DNA of 11,314 bases from Bacteroidetes/Chlorobi group bacterium ChocPot_Mid. GTDB lineage: Bacteria > Bacteroidota > Ignavibacteria > Kapaibacteriales > UBA2268. The stretch is from the NCBI GenBank assembly GCA_003731675.1, contig RCNQ01000076.1, forward strand, positions 1 to 11,314, in the 5' to 3' direction. Positions 1 through 6,364 of this stretch are shown here, in pieces; position 1 is the first letter of the stretch, and each line of letters starts with the position of its first letter. The notes under the pieces are model-generated. The model saw only the letters and a list, made by a program, of their open reading frames with translations, made no database searches and was not told where the DNA came from. The position numbers and the translations under genes were made by a program.

Positions 1-696
1 GAACTGGCAAAAAAAGTAAGAGACTCAATAGTCAGAGGTGGCTTGTTCTCTGATTTTGCTAAAAGGTACAGTCAGGACCCTGGTTCAGCTAATTCAGGTG
101 GAGAACTTGGCTGGGTATCTAAAGGAAAGTTGCTTCCCGAATTTGAAAAAGCGGCTTTCGAATTATTGCCTGGGCAAACATCAATGCCCGTGGAAACACC
201 GTTTGGATACCACTTGATACAAACACTTGATAAAAATAAAGATTCAGTGCTTTCAAGACATATATTATTCAGAGTTGGACAAAGTGAGGATGACCGTAAA
301 TATGTAATTGGCTTTTTAAATTCCATCAGAGATTCAGTTGCCGGTGGTAAGGACTTCGAATCTCTTGCAAAAATTTATTCTGAAGAAACAACATCGAAAG
401 GATTTGGTGGATATCTTGGGAAAATGGGTTTGGAAGAAGTTCCACCCAATATCAGAGAAATTGTATCGAAATTGAAAGAAGGAGAAATTTCTGAGCCAAT
501 ACCTTATAATGTTGACCCTTCCAAACCTGCCTATCATATAATTTATAAGAAGAAAGAAATCTCTGAACATAAGGCAGATTTGAAAGAAGATTACAAGTTG
601 ATTGAACAAAGAGCACTTGCATACAAAAAGATGAAGATGTACGAAGACTGGACAGCAGGATTGAGAAAAGAACTTTACTGGGAAATCAAGAATTGA
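1..696 (+). CDS. SurA/PpiC-type peptidyl-prolyl cis-trans isomerase, 3' part
   Basis: The reading frame is open from base 1 to the TGA at 694-696 (231 visible residues), so the gene begins left of the window; the TTG at 43 is internal and not a credible start. Two parvulin-like (rotamase) repeats can be seen. The first is cut at its N-terminus and covers visible residues 1-76, with the typical GGELGW (33-38), a LLPEFEKAAF helix and GYHLIQ (69-74). The second starts at SRHILF (85-90) and runs to about 174, with a degenerate GGYLGKM loop. A charged helical tail follows. Tandem parvulin domains are characteristic of SurA/PpiC periplasmic chaperones, which isomerise prolyl bonds and escort outer-membrane proteins. 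The missing N-terminus should carry the signal peptide and chaperone segment. The 70-base gap to the next gene shows no clear promoter, so co-transcription with it is possible. Family call is firm; the exact role (SurA versus another PPIase) is inferred. Confidence 0.88.
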   Translation, partial: ELAKKVRDSIVRGGLFSDFAKRYSQDPGSANSGGELGWVSKGKLLPEFEKAAFELLPGQTSMPVETPFGYHLIQTLDKNKDSVLSRHILFRVGQSEDDRKYVIGFLNSIRDSVAGGKDFESLAKIYSEETTSKGFGGYLGKMGLEEVPPNIREIVSKLKEGEISEPIPYNVDPSKPAYHIIYKKKEISEHKADLKEDYKLIEQRALAYKKMKMYEDWTAGLRKELYWEIKN

Positions 697-766
697 TTTT
701 GCAATATTTTCAGAATAATTAAGTCTTTTTAATTAAAAATTATTGAAAATTATCTTTTAAAATAAA

Positions 767-1351
767 ATGGAAAAAATTCAACTAAGTGTATTGGGATTAT
801 CAGCAAGTCCTGCAAGTAACAATGCTTATGCATTAATACTAAAGGAAGTGGAGGGCAACAGAAGATTACCAATAATAATCGGAGCTTTTGAAGCTCAGGC
901 AATCGCTTTAGAAATGGAAAAAGTAATACCCCCACGTCCAATGACACACGATTTATTGAAGTCATTAATTGATTCATTCGGTGCTTTTTTGAGTGAAGTA
1001 CTGATAAATGAATTGAAAGAAGGGACATTTTATGCTAAGCTGATATTCGAAGATATGGGTATAGAAATAGATGCACGTCCAAGTGATGCTATTGCTTTGG
1101 CAGTTCGTTGCAATGCACCGATTTATGTTAGTGAGGACATTTTAGAAGAGACAGGAATAGTCCCGCAAAGTGACGATGAAGGATTACCCGATGGAAAAGA
1201 AGATTTTATTGCAGAAGACGAACAATCACAAAAGCCAAAAACCAGAATTGACCACCTTCAAAGTATGTTAGAAAAAGCAATTAAGAATGAGGATTACGAA
1301 AGAGCCGCAAATCTTCGTGACGAGATAAAAAAGATACTTGAAACTTCTTGA
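767..1351 (+). CDS. Bifunctional nuclease family protein (DUF151) with C-terminal UVR motif
   Basis: This is a 194-residue protein of two parts. Residues 1-130 are a DUF151/BFN domain: conserved RLPIIIG followed by EAQAIALEM (33-50), RPMTHDLL (57-64), DARPSDAIALAVR (102-114) and VSEDIL (121-126). An acidic linker (about 134-156) leads to a UvrB/UvrC-type UVR helical hairpin (about 160-192; IDHLQSMLEKAIKNEDYERA at 161-180), a protein-protein contact motif. BFN proteins from plants and bacteria have reported DNase/RNase activity; the biological substrate in bacteria is poorly defined, and the UVR motif does not by itself prove a role in nucleotide excision repair. The fused DUF151-UVR layout is common in Bacteroidota and Chlorobi. 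The ATG at 767 is chosen because the conserved domain starts right after it; no Shine-Dalgarno is present, only an A-rich leader, as is usual in this group. Cytoplasmic: no signal peptide or membrane segment. Confidence 0.9.
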   Translation: MEKIQLSVLGLSASPASNNAYALILKEVEGNRRLPIIIGAFEAQAIALEMEKVIPPRPMTHDLLKSLIDSFGAFLSEVLINELKEGTFYAKLIFEDMGIEIDARPSDAIALAVRCNAPIYVSEDILEETGIVPQSDDEGLPDGKEDFIAEDEQSQKPKTRIDHLQSMLEKAIKNEDYERAANLRDEIKKILETS

Positions 1352-1358
1352 TTTTTAC

Positions 1359-1388
1359 TTGCTATCTCTCATAATTTTCTTATTTTTG
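1359..1388 (+). promoter_or_regulatory. Bacteroidota-type promoter for the tRNA
   Basis: TTG at 1359-1361 and TATTTTTG at 1381-1388 are separated by 19 bases. This matches the Bacteroidota primary-sigma consensus (TTTG/TTG, 19-21 bases, TAnnTTTG). It lies just after the stop codon of the DUF151 gene and would start RNA at about 1392-1397, some 40 bases before the tRNA and essentially at the first base of the left repeat block. The match is seen in the sequence; activity is inferred. Confidence 0.6.
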
Positions 1389-1395
1389 TAATTCC

Positions 1396-1430
1396 TTTCT
1401 ATCTTCTTTTTTCTATTTTCTATCTTCTAT
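1396..1430 (+). repeat. Left heptad repeat block, arm of a 28-bp inverted repeat around the tRNA
   Basis: Five adjacent 7-base units of the form YTTCTWT fill 1396-1430 exactly: TTTCTAT, CTTCTTT, TTTCTAT, TTTCTAT, CTTCTAT. Bases 1396-1423 are the perfect reverse complement of 1520-1547, on the other side of the tRNA. The block ends four bases before the tRNA 5' end. Confidence 0.85.
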
Positions 1431-1434
1431 AACC

Positions 1435-1508
1435 GCCGGAGTAGCTCAGTTGGTTAGAGCAATGGAATCATAATCCATGTGTCGGGGGTTCAAATCCCTC
1501 CTCCGGTA
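1435..1508 (+). tRNA. tRNA with anticodon CAT, probably elongator tRNA-Met
   Basis: A full cloverleaf of 74 nt folds by eye. The acceptor is 1435-1441 with 1501-1507, with G·U at the first pair. The D stem GCTC/GAGC is 1444-1447 with 1457-1460. The anticodon stem ATGGA/TCCAT is 1462-1466 with 1474-1478. The loop ATCATAA (1467-1473) gives anticodon CAT at 1469-1471. The variable loop is GTGTC, and the T arm is GGGGG-TTCAAAT-CCCTC (1484-1500). The discriminator is A1508. CCA is not encoded; CAG follows, so the CCA-adding enzyme must complete the end. It is not an initiator, because the anticodon stem lacks the three stacked G-C pairs and base 1 can pair. An Ile2 tRNA, whose CAT is modified to lysidine, has the same anticodon and cannot be excluded by eye. 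Position 32 is A, where C or T is usual. Confidence 0.9.
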
Positions 1509-1519
1509 CAGTACCGGAA

Positions 1520-1553
1520 ATAGAAAATAGAAAAAAGAAGATAGAAAATAGAG
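1520..1553 (+). repeat. Right heptad repeat block, inverted relative to the left block
   Basis: Four adjacent units of the inverse form (ATAGAAA, ATAGAAA, AAAGAAG, ATAGAAA) fill 1520-1547, followed by a degenerate ATAGAG. Bases 1520-1547 pair perfectly with 1396-1423. The block ends about 12 bases from the convergent isomerase stop codon at 1566, so in RNA from either strand it could also act as a processing or termination structure. Function is unknown. Confidence 0.85.
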
Positions 1554-1565
1554 CAGGGAATAATA

Positions 1566-2543
1566 TTATAAGCCACTTCTTACTATGTCGTGCAAACGAA
1601 TAACGCCAATACATTTTCCTGAAGAACTAATTACTGGCAGAACATTAATCTGACTGCTCCTGTTTTCCATTATCGAAAGTGCTTCACCGAGATATGTTTC
1701 TCTTTTTACTGCTATCGGATTAATTGTCATTATATCTCTTGCTTTCAGACCATGTACATTGTCGGTCTTGTTCAGTAATCTGCGGATGTCTCCATCAGTA
1801 ATTATTCCTTTCAAGATACCATTTTTATCTACTACACAAACACACCCAAGCGATTTATCTGTAATCTCAATAAGAGCATCTTTAATACTTGAATGGGTAA
1901 AAATCAATGGCAGAGCTTTTCCTTTATGCATGATATCAGCAACAGTCATTGTGATATTTTTTCCTATCTGCCCAAGGGGATGATTTTGTGCAAAATCCTC
2001 AACTGTCATATTCTTCATTGACATTGCACAAACTGCAAGTGCGTCTCCAATAGCAAGAGACACCAAAGCACTTGTAGTGGGTGCAATGTTAAAAGGACAA
2101 GATTCCCTTTCAATGAATGCTTCTAAAACAATATCAGAATTATTGGCAAGGAAAGACTGTGTATTCGTAACAATTGATATAATTTTTACTTTTCTTTTTT
2201 TTAAATAAGGTAGAATCCTTACCAATTCATCTGTTGTTCCACTTTTTGAAAGCAAGATGACAACATCACCTTTTCTAACCATACCAATATCGCCATGTAA
2301 AGCTTCTACAGGATGCAAAAAGAAAGACGGAACTCCGATGCTGGTAAATGTTGCCGCAATTTTTTGTGCTATTAAACCTGATTTACCAACACCTGACACA
2401 AACACCTGCTTTGCTGTAGTAATACACTTTACTGCATCCGTAAAATTTCTGTCAAATCTTTTCTTCAATAATTCCAAGGACCTTTGTGTCAAATCAATTG
2501 ATTCCACTGCTTGTTTTATTATTTCCTTTGTATTAAGTCTCAT
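1566..2543 (-). CDS. kdsD: D-arabinose-5-phosphate isomerase (KdsD/KpsF/GutQ family)
   Basis: The enzyme interconverts ribulose 5-phosphate and arabinose 5-phosphate (EC 5.3.1.13), the first committed step to Kdo for lipopolysaccharide. It has 325 residues, close to the 328 of E. coli KdsD. A SIS sugar-isomerase domain (about 35-175) holds GVGKSG (51-56), LHGDIGMV (82-89) and SKSGTTDEL (99-107). Two CBS domains follow (about 200-265 and 268-325). Residues equivalent to E. coli Lys59, Glu111, Glu152 and His193 appear as Lys54, Glu106, Glu147 and His188 (in NHPLGQIGK), all shifted by five. The ATG at 2543 is preferred over a TTG at 2579. The TTG would add twelve poorly conserved residues and overlap the upstream gene, whereas the ATG leaves a 16-base gap. 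That spacing suggests co-transcription with the S9 peptidase. Cytoplasmic. The isomerase call is strong; whether it serves LPS or another Kdo/A5P polymer cannot be seen here. Confidence 0.93.
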   Translation of the reverse strand: MRLNTKEIIKQAVESIDLTQRSLELLKKRFDRNFTDAVKCITTAKQVFVSGVGKSGLIAQKIAATFTSIGVPSFFLHPVEALHGDIGMVRKGDVVILLSKSGTTDELVRILPYLKKRKVKIISIVTNTQSFLANNSDIVLEAFIERESCPFNIAPTTSALVSLAIGDALAVCAMSMKNMTVEDFAQNHPLGQIGKNITMTVADIMHKGKALPLIFTHSSIKDALIEITDKSLGCVCVVDKNGILKGIITDGDIRRLLNKTDNVHGLKARDIMTINPIAVKRETYLGEALSIMENRSSQINVLPVISSSGKCIGVIRLHDIVRSGL

Positions 2544-2559
2544 AGCGATTGTTAACAAT

Positions 2560-4620
2560 TTATTTGCAATATTTATCAAGAAAATTGAAAAATTCTCTGT
2601 ACCAAATGATTTGTTCCTGTGGATGAACCATCCAGTGATGTTCGTTAGGATAATAAATCAACTCTGAAGGTATTCCCTTCACCTGAGCTAAAGTAAATGC
2701 CTGTAAGCTTTGGTCATAAGGCACCCTGTAATCTTTCTCACCGGTTGATATTAATATTGGTGTATCCCAATTATCAGCAAACATGTGAGGTGAATGCATT
2801 GAATATTGTGCTCTCGCCTGTTTGCTCAAAAAAGTACCGCCAAATTCCCAGTTTGGAAACCATAGTTCATCAGTGGAACCGTGTTTGCTTTCGATGTTGA
2901 AAACTCCTGCATGTGAGACAAATGCTTTGAATCTCTTGTTGTGGTTACCTTCAAGCCAATATGTCGTAAATCCACCGGCAGAACCACCAATAGCCGCCAT
3001 TTTATCTTTGTTAACATAAGACTGAATTGCCATTGAATCTGTAGCATCAAGCAGGTCATTCATTGCTTTTCCTCCCCAGTCCTGAGAAATGGCATCAACC
3101 CATGCCTGACCAAATCCTGGACATCCCCGACGGTTTGGTGCAAGGACAATATAACCTTTTGAAGCCATTAATAAAAAGTTCCATCCATAACTCCAGTGGG
3201 GAGTTACTGCCTGCTGTGGACCTCCCTGGCAATAAGTAATCATTGGATATTTTTTATTTTTATCGAAATCAGGAGGATAAACTACCCAACTATGAAGTTT
3301 TTTCCCGTCCCGAGTTGTTATCCATTTTTCTTCGAAAGTTGTTTTTTTAATATCTTTCATTGCATCTGTATTTACAAATGTCAGCTGTTTTATTGTTTTT
3401 TCCTTGCCAAGTAAAGGCATTGAATAAATTTCTTCAGGACCATTGAAATCCCTTTTGCTGAAATAAATAGTTTTATCATCAGGGCTGACAGCCAAGAACC
3501 TGTCTCCGTAATTGCAAGGACCTGATAGAATTGTTTCGATTTCGCCTCCTGTTGCACTAACTCTGAAAATCTGTGATTTTCCTTCTTTGTCAGCAGTGAA
3601 GTAAATATATCTTGAATCTCCTGACCAGCAAATATTTTCGACCCAATTATCGAATTTTGCCGTCAGGTCATTATATCTGCCTGTTTTCAGAGAGTACGTC
3701 ATCAATGTAATTTTATCGGATTCGAACCCTGCTCTCTTTTGACTTTTGAATGCAATGAATACACCGTTTGGCGAATACAATGGGTCCATTTCGAAACCTT
3801 CAAATTTGAAGCCGGGTTCTCCCATGGTGATATTTATTGATTTGCCACCTTTTGCCGGTGCTGTGAATATTGATGAATTAGTGCTTGATTCAAAATCTGC
3901 TACTTTTTTGCAGGTATAAGCTATTTCGTTTCCATCACTTGACCATGCAATCTGACTTTCACCACCAAAAGGTTTCAAAGGAGTGTCGAATTTATCTTCC
4001 TTCATTAAATCAATAGGTTTGCTTCCGTCGAGTGGTAGCGTGAACAAATGCCTGAATTTTTCGTCTGTCCATTCGTCCCAGTGTCTGACCGGTAAATCTG
4101 TATAAACCCTTACATTTGCTTTAGGCATATCACTGTGAATCTCGTTGATTGTCCTTTCCATTTTAACATCTGACACAAAAGCAAGGTACTTGCCATTCGG
4201 TGACCAGGAAATGAATTCAATCCCGTCTTCCATTTCAGTCACCTGCTTTGCATCTCCACCCTCCAAATCCATTATAAATCCTTGCGATTTTGTGTTGCGG
4301 TCAGAAATAAAACAGAATTTTTTAGAATCAGGTGACCAGAATCCATTGTAATTCCTTTTGCCTGAGTAAGTCAGTCTTTTCATTTCTCCCCCTGCAGAAG
4401 GCAATAGATATATGTCTGAAACACTGCTGTTTTCCTGAATACTCGGAGTGGATACTGTCAGTAGAATGTTTTTCCCGTCAGGAGAAAGTTTTACTCCTGA
4501 AATGCGTTTCAAAGACATCAGTTTTTCGGGTGTAATCAATTGCTGGCTTTGTAAATTTCCAGTTATTATTATCAAAGCTAGAAAAGTAATAACAATAATT
4601 ATGATATTCTGCTTTTTCAT
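2560..4620 (-). CDS. Secreted S9 family serine peptidase (DPP5/acylaminoacyl-peptidase-like)
   Basis: This is a 686-residue prolyl-oligopeptidase-family protein. The N-terminus (MKKQ, then a hydrophobic stretch to about 20, then GNLQSQ) is a Sec signal peptide likely cut after Gln26 or nearby, so the enzyme should act in the periplasm. Residues about 30-420 form a beta-propeller of TolB/PD40-type blades (repeated SPDGK, WSPDSK, WSPNGK, SPDDK motifs). Residues about 430-686 are the alpha/beta-hydrolase domain. The catalytic triad is Ser547 in GGSAGG, Asp630 in GEKDYRVP and His662 in NEHHWM. The length is close to that of Porphyromonas gingivalis DPP5, which removes dipeptides from peptide N-termini; the exact specificity here is inferred. 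An SD-like GGAG (4626-4629) lies five bases before the ATG, unusual in this window. It is divergent from the MEMO-AMMECR1 gene and is followed after 16 untranslated bases by kdsD. Confidence 0.92.
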   Translation of the reverse strand: MKKQNIIIIVITFLALIIITGNLQSQQLITPEKLMSLKRISGVKLSPDGKNILLTVSTPSIQENSSVSDIYLLPSAGGEMKRLTYSGKRNYNGFWSPDSKKFCFISDRNTKSQGFIMDLEGGDAKQVTEMEDGIEFISWSPNGKYLAFVSDVKMERTINEIHSDMPKANVRVYTDLPVRHWDEWTDEKFRHLFTLPLDGSKPIDLMKEDKFDTPLKPFGGESQIAWSSDGNEIAYTCKKVADFESSTNSSIFTAPAKGGKSINITMGEPGFKFEGFEMDPLYSPNGVFIAFKSQKRAGFESDKITLMTYSLKTGRYNDLTAKFDNWVENICWSGDSRYIYFTADKEGKSQIFRVSATGGEIETILSGPCNYGDRFLAVSPDDKTIYFSKRDFNGPEEIYSMPLLGKEKTIKQLTFVNTDAMKDIKKTTFEEKWITTRDGKKLHSWVVYPPDFDKNKKYPMITYCQGGPQQAVTPHWSYGWNFLLMASKGYIVLAPNRRGCPGFGQAWVDAISQDWGGKAMNDLLDATDSMAIQSYVNKDKMAAIGGSAGGFTTYWLEGNHNKRFKAFVSHAGVFNIESKHGSTDELWFPNWEFGGTFLSKQARAQYSMHSPHMFADNWDTPILISTGEKDYRVPYDQSLQAFTLAQVKGIPSELIYYPNEHHWMVHPQEQIIWYREFFNFLDKYCK

Positions 4621-4625
4621 TTTAT

Positions 4626-4629
4626 CTCC
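4626..4629 (-). promoter_or_regulatory. Shine-Dalgarno-like site of the S9 peptidase gene
   Basis: Read on the minus strand this is GGAG followed by ATAAA and the ATG at 4620. It is the only recognisable SD-like sequence before a gene start in the window; the other visible starts have AT-rich leaders without one. It supports the chosen start of the peptidase. Confidence 0.5.
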
Positions 4630-4761
4630 ATCAAATTTTAAAACAAATTGAAATTTTTAAATTATAACTTAATAAAATTCGTTGATATTATTAATAATAA
4701 TAATTAATTTTTTATTTTTTGTTGAATTATGATTAATTTTTGTTTATTTTACTGAAAATAT

Positions 4762-4788
4762 TTGGTATTTTTTCAGAAAATATATTTG
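4762..4788 (+). promoter_or_regulatory. Candidate Bacteroidota-type promoter of the MEMO-AMMECR1 gene
   Basis: TATATTTG at 4781-4788 is an exact TAnnTTTG match. TTTG at 4761-4764 is a possible upstream element, but the 16-base spacer is shorter than the usual 19-21. Transcription would begin around 4793-4797, almost on the annotated ATG at 4796, so the mRNA could be leaderless or start at a later ATG. The divergent peptidase must also be expressed from this very AT-rich 175-base region; no convincing box was seen on its strand. Confidence 0.42.
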
Positions 4789-4795
4789 CATTTTC

Positions 4796-6280
4796 ATGAT
4801 TTATGTTTTAATAATACTTATGATATCTTTTACAAGACTATGTTCGCAAGATGCTCCTTCATCTGATAAGGTGACATATCGTCCCCCTACAGTAGCAGGA
4901 AGCTTTTACCCTGAAAATGCAGATGAGTTGAAACAATGGATAAAAAAATATCTCGACAATGCAAAACAGAAGAAAAATCAAAATGTTGTTGCTCTTGTTG
5001 CACCGCATGCTGGCTATGTTTACAGCGGTTGGATTGCCGGGAATGCTTATAAAAGTGTTCAGGGAAACAAGTATGATGCTGTAATAATAATTGCACCGAG
5101 CCATGTTTCAGCATTTCGTGGTTCATCTGTCTTCGACGGTGATGCTTACGTTACTCCTCTCGGTGAATCCTATGTTGATTTTGAACTTTCTAAGGAAATA
5201 AGTAATCACAATAAATTAGTCAGGATGTCTCGCGATGGTCATGATTGGAAAGGTGATAGAGCTGAACATTCACTGGAAGTGCAGATACCGTTTATTCAGA
5301 CTGTTTTACCAAAGACTAAAATTGTACCGATTGTTATGGGCTCTCAGGATTTTGAGTCTGCAGATGCATTGATGAAAGCTATTGTCTTCTCAGTTAAAAA
5401 GCTGAACAGAAAAGTACTGATTGTTGCAAGTTCTGATTTGTCGCACTATCACGACGAGAAAACAGCAAATTATCTTGATGAACAAATAGTAAACGCTTTT
5501 GACAAATTCGATTATTTCAGAATAGCTTTGAATACTTTTTCAAGACGATGGGAAGCCTGTGGCGGTGGACCTATTGTTGTTGCTATGATGTCAGCTGAGC
5601 AATTAGGAGCAAATAAAGCTCAAACTCTTATACATTCAACTTCGGCAAATTCACCATATATCAAAACAGACAGTAGCAGAGTGGTTGGATACTTTACAGG
5701 CATCATTTATAAGGATGAAAATTCTGATGATTTACTTCCACTAATATCAAATGAGAACCGTCGAAAGCTTTTAGAAGTAGCCAAAGCTACAATAATAAAT
5801 ACAGCAAAAGATAAGGACGAAATCGTTAATATAGATGTTCCACCCAGTGAACTATCAGGTGAATATGCAACTTTTGTTACAATACACAAGCATGGTCAAT
5901 TACGTGGTTGTATGGGACACACTATTGCAGATAAAAATTTGATTGCCGCTGTTGAGGAATCAGCAAAACTTGCATGCTCTAAAGACCCAAGATTTTCTGC
6001 TGTGGACGAATCGGAACTTGACGAGCTTGAATACGAAGTCACTGTACTTTCGAGGATGAAAAGAGTACTCAATATTGACGAAATTGAACCCGGAAGAGAC
6101 GGTGTGCTTTTAAGACTTGGATATAATTCAGGCTTGTTTTTGCCGCAGGTTGCTACTGAGCAAAATTGGGATAGAAAAACATTACTCGAGCAATTAGGCA
6201 GAAAAGCCGGATTGTCAAAAGACGCATACAAAGAGGAAAATGCAGAATTGTATATTTTCAGAGGTATGGTTATAAAGTAA
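4796..6280 (+). CDS. amrB-amrA: AmmeMemoRadiSam B-A fusion: MEMO domain plus AMMECR1 domain
   Basis: This is a 494-residue fusion. Residues about 30-305 are a MEMO domain (extradiol-dioxygenase-like fold): TVAGSFYP (32-39), APHAGYVYSG (69-78), APSHV (100-104), EHSLEVQIPF (157-166), SSDLSHY (212-218), ACGGGPI (254-260). His71, His103 and Cys255 match the metal ligands reported for human MEMO1 (His49, His81, Cys244). Residues about 318-494 are an AMMECR1 domain with the signature QLRGCMG (368-374) and a DPRF/ELDELEYEVTVLS block (397-419). These two families and a radical SAM protein make up the conserved but biochemically undefined AmmeMemoRadiSam system; no radical SAM gene is in view. The N-terminus, MIYVLIILMISFTRLCSQ, is hydrophobic and ends like a Bacteroidota signal peptide (Q before DAPS) or a weak lipobox at Cys16, although it has no early Lys/Arg. 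An in-frame stop at 4730-4732 limits upstream extension. Met9 (4820) is an alternative start. Confidence 0.9.
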   Translation: MIYVLIILMISFTRLCSQDAPSSDKVTYRPPTVAGSFYPENADELKQWIKKYLDNAKQKKNQNVVALVAPHAGYVYSGWIAGNAYKSVQGNKYDAVIIIAPSHVSAFRGSSVFDGDAYVTPLGESYVDFELSKEISNHNKLVRMSRDGHDWKGDRAEHSLEVQIPFIQTVLPKTKIVPIVMGSQDFESADALMKAIVFSVKKLNRKVLIVASSDLSHYHDEKTANYLDEQIVNAFDKFDYFRIALNTFSRRWEACGGGPIVVAMMSAEQLGANKAQTLIHSTSANSPYIKTDSSRVVGYFTGIIYKDENSDDLLPLISNENRRKLLEVAKATIINTAKDKDEIVNIDVPPSELSGEYATFVTIHKHGQLRGCMGHTIADKNLIAAVEESAKLACSKDPRFSAVDESELDELEYEVTVLSRMKRVLNIDEIEPGRDGVLLRLGYNSGLFLPQVATEQNWDRKTLLEQLGRKAGLSKDAYKEENAELYIFRGMVIK

Positions 6281-6312
6281 AAAATTTATTTCTATACCCG
6301 AAATTTTTTTCT

Positions 6313-6320
6313 TATGTTTG
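6313..6320 (+). promoter_or_regulatory. Candidate -7 element upstream of cca
   Basis: TATGTTTG is an exact TAnnTTTG match 44 bases before the cca ATG, in the 84-base gap after the MEMO-AMMECR1 stop. No clear TTG partner lies 19-21 bases upstream, so this is a half-match that could occur by chance in AT-rich DNA. Confidence 0.35.
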
Positions 6321-6364
6321 CTTTTTATTTTTTATATAATCTGTTTTTTATTTTTTTTGATTAA

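Noticed and set aside
726..739. TTTTTAATTAAAAA palindrome before the DUF151 gene as a terminator
   Set aside because: It is A/T only with no room for a stable loop; such palindromes are expected by chance in this composition.
741..758. TTG plus TATCTTTT upstream of the DUF151 gene as a promoter
   Set aside because: The spacer is far too short and the box lacks the final G.
1396..1547. CRISPR array or insertion-sequence ends at the heptad repeats
   Set aside because: There are no regular spacers, no transposase and no target-site duplication; the units are contiguous 7-mers around a tRNA.
2548..2559. 12-bp palindrome ATTGTTAACAAT between the S9 peptidase stop and kdsD
   Set aside because: It is short, AT-rich and partly overlaps nothing coding on kdsD; no second copy was noticed, so an operator cannot be claimed.
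2544..2579. TTG start at 2579 for the isomerase, giving 337 residues
   Set aside because: It overlaps the peptidase stop by 20 bases and adds twelve residues; the ATG at 2543 gives the family's usual length and a clean gap.
4670..4720. Run of TAATAA-like units in the divergent intergenic region as a tandem repeat
   Set aside because: The period is not kept and the stretch is simple AT-rich DNA, as expected near divergent promoters.
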